A stretch of 62,787 nucleotides of DNA from Bacteroidota bacterium (GTDB taxonomy: Bacteria; Bacteroidota; Bacteroidia; Bacteroidales; Prolixibacteraceae): positions 1 to 62,787 of the forward strand of contig JAUXUF010000083.1 in the NCBI GenBank assembly GCA_030684645.1, given 5' to 3'. A program made the translations under genes and the position numbers. This document shows positions 57,472 to 62,787 of this stretch, piece after piece (the stretch's first letter is position 1; every line of letters starts with the position of its first letter). The notes beneath the pieces are model-generated. The model saw only the letters and a program-made list of their open reading frames with translations. It ran no database searches and was not told where the DNA came from.

Positions 57472-57704
57472 ACTGCTATAAAATGAGGGTTCAGTAGATC
57501 TTCTTTATTGTAACTCAATTCGGTTTTCAAATCCGGGTGATAGATATTTTTCCCGACAGCTTTTAAAATGACATGTCCGGCTGCAGTATCCCTCTGGTCT
57601 TCTTTATACTGAATATGAAAGTCAACCGACGAATAAACCTCTGTTATTTTTTCTCCGGCCCGGATGGCGGCGTTTATAGCAATGTCAATTAGTCGGATTA
57701 CGTT
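57468..57704 (-). pseudogene. cysQ: Internally deleted cysQ remnant
   Basis: Open frame of 78 residues that joins the N-terminus of CysQ ('DIAINAAIRAGEKITEVYSS', 'DFHIQYKEDQ') directly to its C-terminus ('RDTAAGHVILKAVGKNIYH', 'LSYNKEDLLNPHF'). CysQ is normally about 260 residues; the central metal-binding motifs are gone, so it cannot hydrolyse PAP. The deletion is in frame and the stop still overlaps the permease start. It is the first gene of the sulfate operon. An upstream in-frame ATG at 57734 is possible but gives no better match. Confidence 0.85.
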
Positions 57705-57734
57705 CATCTGGTAAAAGTAAGGAAGAATAGGCAT

Positions 57735-57989
57735 AAGCCATTAGGCTTTTATACTTACTAAAATTGGTTGATTTTAATCTGAAATCAAATGTTATAGCCT
57801 AAGATTCAGAACTTATGCGAATCAAGGATTGAATAAGCAGGAATATTAATGCCTAAGGCATGATATTATTATAGCAAATCAATGTACAGAAAGGTTAAAA
57901 TACCGAAGGTATGACAGGATTATGTCACCACTTCGTGGTTTAGGGAGGCTTTCTTCAACTTTTCTATAATAATGTCAACCATTCTGGTT
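57735..57989. repeat. Cluster of variable-stem hairpins
   Basis: The 345-base gap between upxY and the cysQ remnant (57705-58049) has no gene. It holds five short palindromes with 3- to 5-base loops: AAGCC/GGCTT (57735-57748), ATGCC-TAA-GGCAT (57849-57861), ATACC-GAA-GGTAT (57900-57912), ACCAC-TTC-GTGGT (57927-57939) and AACC/GGTT (57977-57989). Nearly matching arms gatattattatag (57862) and ctataataatgtc (57964) flank part of it. Same design as the repeat at 9567. Confidence 0.7.
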
Positions 57990-58049
57990 TAGAATTATCC
58001 AACCCTTAATTCACATATTATAATCCCGGAAATTTTACTTCTGATTTGT

Positions 58050-58568
58050 TCAAGCGATCCGGATGTCATTAGCCAGAATCTCAACCAATGCAGAATAACC
58101 AAGCTGTTCAAGTTCAATAGCCACTTTGCTTTTCCCTTTAATTCGGACCAACTTTCCACGCAGGCCAATCAAAGGACCTGCAATGACTTCAATCATTTGG
58201 CCGGGAGCAAAACTTTCCCGGGTGATCTCAATCTCAAGGTTCTCCTGTTTGAGCATCAATTTCAGGTATTCAATCTGGTTATCCGGAATTACTGCAGCTG
58301 TACCTTCAAACCTGACGTAACTGACCACATAGTTGGTCTGAAGTACTGTGTCGTATTCTTTTCGGCAGATTCGTACAAACAAATAGCCCGAAATAAGCGG
58401 CATTTCCACCCATTTTTTCCGGTCGCTCCATTGCCTTAACTTGCGTTGAAGCGGCAGGAAAGTCTCAATTTCCTGGAATTGCAATTCGGTTTGAGCTTTC
58501 TTTTCAGTCCTCGATTTGACGTAAACAGCGTACCAGTTGTAAAGATGTGCCGGATTTATTTTTTCCAT
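58050..58568 (-). CDS. UpxY/NusG-like transcription antiterminator
   Basis: 172 residues: NGN domain (about 8-110, 'NWYAVYVKSRTEKKAQTEL', 'PLISGYLFVRI') and C-terminal KOW ('GPLIGLRGKLVRIKGKSKVAIELEQLG'). UpxY proteins bind RNA polymerase in the leader of polysaccharide operons and prevent early termination. They are usually the first gene of the locus; here the gene overlaps the end of a wlbA-type gene by 13 bases and is followed by hairpin repeats and the sulfate operon, not polysaccharide genes. It may be a stranded end of a former capsule locus or act on a distant operon. Confidence 0.9.
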   Translation of the reverse strand: MEKINPAHLYNWYAVYVKSRTEKKAQTELQFQEIETFLPLQRKLRQWSDRKKWVEMPLISGYLFVRICRKEYDTVLQTNYVVSYVRFEGTAAVIPDNQIEYLKLMLKQENLEIEITRESFAPGQMIEVIAGPLIGLRGKLVRIKGKSKVAIELEQLGYSALVEILANDIRIA

Positions 58569-59590
58569 ACCTGATCCCTGACAGCGTAAATTCGTTCAAT
58601 AATATCCACCACTTTCAATCCTTCCAGCGCATTTGTACTGATTGGCGTATGACCACTTAACGTGTCGGCCACATTTTGAATGACCAGATGGTGATTTTGG
58701 GCAGATCCTTTGTATAACCCGTAATCGTTGGGCGGAGCGCTGGCTTCGAGTTCCGGCATTTGATAATCTTTGATATTGCAGTAAACCAATTCGTTCATGT
58801 ATTGACCCGCCACTTTAATGGTTCCTTTTTCGCCGATAATGGTTAAACTACTTTCCAGATTTTCGTGAAAGATAGAAGTTGAATAATTGATTGTTCCAAT
58901 TCCCTCATTAACAAATTCAAAATTGACGATACCGGTATCTTCAAAATCAGTTAAAGTTTGGTGGTTGAAATCCTTAAACTGTCCGCTGATGTTTTTAATA
59001 TCCCCAAACAACCAATACATGATGTCGATAAAATGAGAAAACTGGGTGAATAAAGTTCCACCGTCCAGTTGTGCATCGCCATGCCAGTTTTTGTGGGTAT
59101 AATAACGTTCGTCGCGGTTCCAGTAACAATTAATCTGCACATGAAATAACCGGCCAAGCAGGTTTTGTTCCATTACGTTTTTCAGCCAGACCGATGGGGG
59201 AGAGTAGCGGTTCTGCATCACACAGAAAACATTTTTGTGTTTCTCCAGCGACTTGTAAACAATTTTCTCGGCATCTGCTTTAGTTAGTGCCATGGGCTTT
59301 TCGATGACAACATGCAATCCTTTTTCAAGCGCTTTAATGGCCATTTCAGCATGTAAACCGTTTGGGGAGCAAATGTTTATCACATCCAGATTGTCCTCCT
59401 TTTCGAGCAATTCGTCAATCGAATGATAAAACGGAACACCCTCATAAGAAGTATTACATTCTTCCGGTGTGAGAATATCGCAAACAGCAGTCAGTTCCGA
59501 ATCAGGGTTTCGAATAATCATCTCTGCATGGCGCTTGCCAATATGTCCCTGACCGACAACGGCAAACCGTATTTTTTTTTCAGATAACAT
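58556..59590 (-). CDS. wlbA: UDP-GlcNAc-uronate 3-dehydrogenase, WlbA/WbpB-like
   Basis: 344-residue Gfo/Idh/MocA enzyme: 'VVGQGHIGKRHAEMI', 'NICSPNGLHAEMAI', 'HVVIEKPMALTKADAE' and 'GGTLFTQFSHFIDIMYWLFGDI' with the catalytic Lys and His. WlbA/WbpB oxidises C3 of UDP-GlcNAc-uronate so that an aminotransferase can act. The flanking acetyltransferase and DegT aminotransferase are the expected partners, which supports this specific assignment over other Gfo/Idh enzymes. Overlaps upxY downstream. Confidence 0.85.
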   Translation of the reverse strand: MLSEKKIRFAVVGQGHIGKRHAEMIIRNPDSELTAVCDILTPEECNTSYEGVPFYHSIDELLEKEDNLDVINICSPNGLHAEMAIKALEKGLHVVIEKPMALTKADAEKIVYKSLEKHKNVFCVMQNRYSPPSVWLKNVMEQNLLGRLFHVQINCYWNRDERYYTHKNWHGDAQLDGGTLFTQFSHFIDIMYWLFGDIKNISGQFKDFNHQTLTDFEDTGIVNFEFVNEGIGTINYSTSIFHENLESSLTIIGEKGTIKVAGQYMNELVYCNIKDYQMPELEASAPPNDYGLYKGSAQNHHLVIQNVADTLSGHTPISTNALEGLKVVDIIERIYAVRDQVWKK

Positions 59591-59598
59591 AGTTGAAT

Positions 59599-60180
59599 TT
59601 AAACTTTGATTTTTGATACTTTACCGTTTCCCAGCCGATACTGTTCCTGACTTTCAGGACAAATGGCCAATCCTTCTGAATTGAATTTTAATTTGTGCCC
59701 GAATTCGCTCATCCAGCCTGTTTGCCGGGCAGGATTTCCAACAACCAACGCGTAATCAGGTATGTTTTTCGTAACAACAGCGCCCGCACCGATAAAAGCA
59801 TACCTTCCAATGCTTATTCCGCAGACGATAGTTGCGTTGGCTCCAATGGTCGCACCTTTTTGTACCAATGTTTGCTGATATTCATTTTTGCGACTGACAG
59901 CGCTTCGCGGATTTATGACATTGGTAAATACCGCAGATGGCCCCAGGAATACTTCATCTTCGCAGATTACCCCGGTATAAACCGAAACATTATTCTGAAT
60001 TTTAACCCGGTTACCTATCCTGACTTCAGGAGAAATGACTACATTTTGTCCGATTGAACAGTACTCACCAATATGACAATTTGACATGATGTGCGAAAAG
60101 TGCCAGATTTTAGTTCCGGTGCCAATCTGACAATCCGGATCAATAACTGCGGTTTCGTGAGCGAAAAAAGATGTTCCCAT
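59599..60180 (-). CDS. wlbB: UDP-3-amino-sugar uronate N-acetyltransferase, WlbB/WbpD-like
   Basis: 193-residue left-handed beta-helix acyltransferase built of hexapeptide repeats ('[16 protein letters not shown]', '[15 protein letters not shown]', '[16 protein letters not shown]', '[16 protein letters not shown]'). WlbB/WbpD acetylates the 3-amino group of UDP-2-acetamido-3-amino-glucuronate. It lies between the aminotransferase (its stop overlaps by one base) and the dehydrogenase, completing the set for UDP-2,3-diacetamido-2,3-dideoxy-glucuronate. Confidence 0.87.
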   Translation of the reverse strand: MGTSFFAHETAVIDPDCQIGTGTKIWHFSHIMSNCHIGEYCSIGQNVVISPEVRIGNRVKIQNNVSVYTGVICEDEVFLGPSAVFTNVINPRSAVSRKNEYQQTLVQKGATIGANATIVCGISIGRYAFIGAGAVVTKNIPDYALVVGNPARQTGWMSEFGHKLKFNSEGLAICPESQEQYRLGNGKVSKIKV

Positions 60181-61301
60181 TAGCTGAAAAATTCCCGAAT
60201 CGCCGTAACGATGTAGTTTAACTGCTCGTTGTTTAATTCGGTGTGCATAGGCAAAGATAATACTTGTTCTGAAAGTTCCTCTGCAACCGGAAAATCACCT
60301 TTTTGATAGCCCAGATACCGGTATGCTTCCTGAAGATGAAGCGGCATGGGATAATAAACCATGCCAGGAATGCCTTTTGACTTCAGGAAATTCTGCAGTT
60401 CATCGCGCTGGACCGGAACTTTCAGTGTATATTGATGAAAACTGTGTGAACTGTATGAAACTCTTGCAGGTACTGATATTCCCTTAATTCCGGATAATTC
60501 ACGGTCGTAATAAGCGGCAGCATCCTGCCTCGCCAATACGTATTGATCAAGGTATTTCAATTTGACATCCAGAATAGCTGCCTGAATGACATCCAATCTC
60601 GAATTCATCCCAATTTGCTGATAATAATAGCGTTTGCTCATGCCGTGATTGGCTATTGAACGCATGGATTGAGCCAGTTTATCGTTGTTGGTAAACAAAG
60701 CGCCACCGTCGCCAAAAGCGCCAAGATTTTTTGTCGGAAAGAATGAATTGCATGCAATGTCTCCCATCGTTCCGGCTTTGGCTGTTTTCTCATTCCTGAA
60801 ACAATAGTCGGTTCCCAAAGCCTGACAGGCATCTTCAATGACAGATAGATTATGCATTTTCGCCAGGTCCATCAACGATTCCATATCAGAACATTGGCCG
60901 TACAGATGAACCGGAACAATAGCTTTTGTATTTGGAGTAATGCAAGCCATCACTGACTCAGGTCTGATGTTGAAAGTATTCGGATCTACATCGGCCAAAA
61001 CAGGCTTTAATTTCATCAGAGCCAGCACTTCAAGCGTTGAAACAAAAGTGAATGGTGTAGTAATCACTTCGTCGCCTTCCTTCAAATTCAAAGCCATCAG
61101 AGCTATTTGTAAAGCGTCGGTCCCGTTTCCACAGGTAATCACATGATTGATATTCAGATATTTTTTCAAATTTTCTTCAAATTCCACTATTTTTCCACCT
61201 TTTATAAACACAGAAGTCCGAATCACTTCCTGAATTTGTGAATCGATTTCTGTCTTAATTTTTTCATACTGAGAAAAAAGATCAACCATCTGAATATTCA
61301 T
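60180..61301 (-). CDS. wlbC: DegT/DnrJ/EryC1/StrS aminotransferase, WlbC/WbpE-like
   Basis: 373-residue PLP-dependent sugar aminotransferase: '[19 protein letters not shown]', '[18 protein letters not shown]', '[12 protein letters not shown]', and the Schiff-base lysine in '[16 protein letters not shown]'. With WlbA and WlbB it installs the 3-amino group on the UDP-sugar. First gene of the four-gene unit ending with upxY. UDP-GlcNAc 6-dehydrogenase and C2-epimerase genes of the pathway are not in this window. Confidence 0.88.
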   Translation of the reverse strand: MNIQMVDLFSQYEKIKTEIDSQIQEVIRTSVFIKGGKIVEFEENLKKYLNINHVITCGNGTDALQIALMALNLKEGDEVITTPFTFVSTLEVLALMKLKPVLADVDPNTFNIRPESVMACITPNTKAIVPVHLYGQCSDMESLMDLAKMHNLSVIEDACQALGTDYCFRNEKTAKAGTMGDIACNSFFPTKNLGAFGDGGALFTNNDKLAQSMRSIANHGMSKRYYYQQIGMNSRLDVIQAAILDVKLKYLDQYVLARQDAAAYYDRELSGIKGISVPARVSYSSHSFHQYTLKVPVQRDELQNFLKSKGIPGMVYYPMPLHLQEAYRYLGYQKGDFPVAEELSEQVLSLPMHTELNNEQLNYIVTAIREFFS

Positions 61302-61560
61302 AGACTGTATTTTAGCGTAAAACGGATATTATTCCAGATTCGTATTTAATTAAACTTAAAGTTACTTTTTTCTGAAAATAATTTTGCTTCGGATCAGCGA
61401 AAATAGGGATTTGTTTAAAACCGGAAAGACTTTTCAGGAATCAAACAGATTGTTAAAGTCGACAATTTTAGAAATAAGCATAAAAATACTGAAAATCTTG
61501 TTGTTTAAATTCTGGGATACAATAGGTTATGGATTTTATTCTAAATTATTCAGTATAGTG
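61302..61560. other. Intergenic region between wlbC and tRNA-Lys
   Basis: A/T-rich stretch with no convincing gene. The reverse strand has TAACTTTA (61357-61364), one base off TAnnTTTG, a possible wlbC -7 box. A 64-codon open frame at 61384-61578 on the forward strand has low-complexity Ile/Leu/Lys content and runs into the tRNA promoter, so I treat it as non-coding. Confidence 0.5.
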
Positions 61561-61591
61561 TTGATAATTAAATTTTAAAAACATATTTTTG
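61561..61591 (+). promoter_or_regulatory. Promoter for tRNA-Lys
   Basis: TTG at 61561-61563, a 20-base spacer and TATTTTTG at 61584-61591 (TAnnTTTG); transcription would begin about 28 bases before the mature tRNA. Confidence 0.65.
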
Positions 61592-61625
61592 CAACCGCTT
61601 TTGAAAAACAAAAGCACAGAAGGAT

Positions 61626-61698
61626 GACTCAGTAGCTCAGCTGGTAGAGCACATCCCTTTTAAGGATGGGGTCCTGGGTCCGAGCCCCAGCTGGGTCA
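61626..61698 (+). tRNA. tRNA-Lys(TTT)
   Basis: 73-base tRNA. The acceptor stem GACTCAG pairs with CTGGGTC (one T-G wobble), D-arm 'AGCTCAGCTGGTAGAGC', anticodon arm 'CATCCCTTTTAAGGATG' with anticodon TTT, variable loop and T-arm 'CTGGGTCCGAGCCCCAG', discriminator A at 61698. The CCA end is not encoded. A tyrosine integrase gene begins 273 bases downstream in the same direction, so the 3' half of this tRNA is the likely attachment site of an integrated element. Confidence 0.97.
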
Positions 61699-61732
61699 CA
61701 AAAGGTAAAAGACACTTTACCGACAAATCAGG

Positions 61733-61769
61733 AAAAGCCTTCTAAATCCAACGTTTAGGGGGCTTTTTT
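61733..61769 (+). terminator. Terminator after tRNA-Lys
   Basis: AAAAGCC (61733-61739) pairs with GGCTTTT (61761-61767), and inside it CTAAA with TTTAG, ending in a T6 tract. A smaller hairpin GGTAAA/TTTACC (61704-61721) sits between it and the tRNA. Confidence 0.75.
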
Positions 61770-61831
61770 CTTTCTTATTAATGCCAACCAAAAGACAAAG
61801 AAAAGCCAACTTTAACGATAAACTCGGTACT

Positions 61832-61969
61832 AAATCGGTACGATGAATCGAAAAGTAAAAATCGTACCGATTTCTGTCATAAGTCCCTGAAAAGTCGCGC
61901 ATTGTCCCAGAAAGACTCGCCCTGTTACATGTTCAATAACTTAGTTTTGAAACATTAAAAATGTAACAG
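61832..61969. promoter_or_regulatory. Paired inverted repeats at the element edge
   Basis: Two perfect inverted repeats lie between the tRNA and the integrase: 13 bp AAATCGGTACGAT (61832-61844) with its complement at 61861-61873, and 9 bp CTGTTACAT (61922-61930) with ATGTAACAG (61961-61969), the latter ending one base before the integrase ATG. A third partial copy 'ACTCGGTACTA' lies at 61822. They look like arm-type integrase binding sites or operators. Confidence 0.55.
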
Positions 61970-61970
61970 T

Positions 61971-62787
61971 ATGAGGAGCACATTCAATGTCCTTTTTTAC
62001 ATCAAAAGGAATGAGCCGAAAAAAGACGGCAGAGTAGTGATTATGGTTCGTATAACGATCAATGGTATCCGTTCCCAGTTTAGTAGTAAGTTGCTTGTAC
62101 AACCCGAGCAGTGGGACAGTAAAAATGAACGGGTAAAAGGCTTGGTTGCCGAAGCGAGAAACCTGAACCGGTTACTTGAAAACATCCGTTCATCGCTAAA
62201 CGTACACTATAACAAATTCATGAGCATTGACGGGCATGTGACCCCTGAAAGGCTAAAGAACATTTTCCTGGGGCTTGAGGAGCAGGAACAAACAATTATA
62301 TCGTTTTTCGACAAGTATAACGACCAATACAAATTGAAAGTTGGAACGACATCTACCCACAAAACTTATACGCGCTACCTTCTCACACGCGAACGGCTGG
62401 TCGAGTTTATGAAGCAGCGGTATAACCTTTCCGATATGCCGATAAATGAAATAACAGTTTCTTTTGTCGATGAGTTTTATTTGTATATCCGGAACAATAC
62501 CGAATGCAACCATAATTCCTCCTTAAAATTTCTTCAACGGTTTCGGACAATTTTATATTTTGCCAAAAATAACGGGCTTAGTTTTAACGACCCGTTTGGT
62601 AACTTTCGATTTCGGTACGACAAAGTAAATCGTGGGTACCTTGATCAGGACGAACTGGATATTATTTATACAAAGAAGTTCCCTTCAGCCCGGTTATCCC
62701 AGGTGCGGGACATATTTATGTTTAGCTGTTACACAGGACTGGCTTACGTGGATGTTTTTGAACTCACCGAAGATAAGATCAGAAAAG
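61971..62787 (+). CDS. Tyrosine integrase of an integrative element (partial, 3' end missing)
   Basis: 272 codons from ATG 61971 to the right window edge, no stop. Residues 1-100 are the arm-type DNA-binding domain of Bacteroidota integrases ('TFNVLFYIKRNEPKKDGRV', 'LLVQPEQWDSKNERVKG'), 110-210 the SAM-like core-binding domain ('ISFFDKYNDQYKLKVG', 'TRYLLTRERLVEFM'), and the catalytic domain begins at about 222 ('GYLDQDELDIIYTKKFP'). The box that normally holds the first catalytic Arg reads 'SCYTGLAYVDVFEL', with Ala258 in its place, as in the CTnDOT-like subgroup, which also lacks it. It should integrate an island or conjugative element into the tRNA-Lys gene. Confidence 0.92.
   Translation, partial: MRSTFNVLFYIKRNEPKKDGRVVIMVRITINGIRSQFSSKLLVQPEQWDSKNERVKGLVAEARNLNRLLENIRSSLNVHYNKFMSIDGHVTPERLKNIFLGLEEQEQTIISFFDKYNDQYKLKVGTTSTHKTYTRYLLTRERLVEFMKQRYNLSDMPINEITVSFVDEFYLYIRNNTECNHNSSLKFLQRFRTILYFAKNNGLSFNDPFGNFRFRYDKVNRGYLDQDELDIIYTKKFPSARLSQVRDIFMFSCYTGLAYVDVFELTEDKIRK

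Noticed and set aside
57735-57989. CRISPR array
   Set aside because: Palindromes differ in sequence and spacing and there are no identical repeats with uniform spacers or cas genes.
61384-61578. 64-codon open frame between wlbC and the tRNA
   Set aside because: Low-complexity Ile/Leu/Lys content, no ribosome site, and it runs into the tRNA promoter.

Overview
The window is chromosomal DNA from a member of the Bacteroidota, most likely an environmental Bacteroidales/Marinilabiliales-like lineage (rank below phylum is inference). The evidence is the TAnnTTTG (-7) promoter boxes in front of many genes, general lack of Shine-Dalgarno sequences, the ftsK-lolA pair, an UpxY antiterminator, a DUF5916 outer-membrane protein, a CTnDOT-like integrase and the small palindromic intergenic repeats typical of this phylum.

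Positions 1-17200 hold core metabolism and housekeeping: a DUF190-crcB fluoride module (left edge), a tight acn-icd-icd-gltA operon whose aconitase, citrate synthase and one of two isocitrate dehydrogenases are mitochondrial-like, a secreted GH29 fucosidase, ornithine carbamoyltransferase plus carbamate kinase, ftsK-lolA, pyruvate kinase, aroQ and a XerD-type recombinase. Positions 17400-30000 carry PEP carboxykinase, a decayed epimerase gene, a class A penicillin-binding protein with a CLC transporter, glyA, a small membrane protein with an unusually perfect Shine-Dalgarno, and a three-gene biotin-dependent acyl-CoA (probably propionyl-CoA) carboxylase. Positions 30000-43500 hold a DUF5916 outer-membrane protein, a MATE pump, a Tat-exported TIM-barrel protein, a WecA-like transferase, tex, mutS2, a degenerate DEAD-box protein without its second RecA domain, and a broken metallophosphoesterase.

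Positions 43589-49970 form two divergent operons: a cytoplasmic Gfo/Idh/MocA oxidoreductase with an SSS symporter on one strand, and a tandem DUF1080 protein, a Tat-exported TIM-barrel isomerase and a Tat-exported Gfo/Idh/MocA oxidoreductase on the other. This matches the recently recognised 3-keto-glycoside type of sugar catabolism: oxidise a glycoside at C3 in the periplasm, cleave it, import the keto sugar and reduce it inside. A small thiol-redox group follows (DUF6132, thioredoxin, Bcp-type peroxiredoxin).

Positions 52199-57704 are a sulfate-activation operon: a cysQ remnant, a DASS/SLC13 permease, cysD, a four-helix-bundle gene and a cysN-cysC fusion. The cysC part has lost key APS-kinase residues and cysQ (which clears PAP) is a deletion remnant, so the pathway may stop at APS. 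Positions 58050-61301 hold genes for a UDP-2,3-diacetamido-glucuronate-type sugar plus UpxY. A tRNA-Lys(TTT) at 61626 marks the edge of an integrated element: its tyrosine integrase begins at 61971 and runs off the right end.
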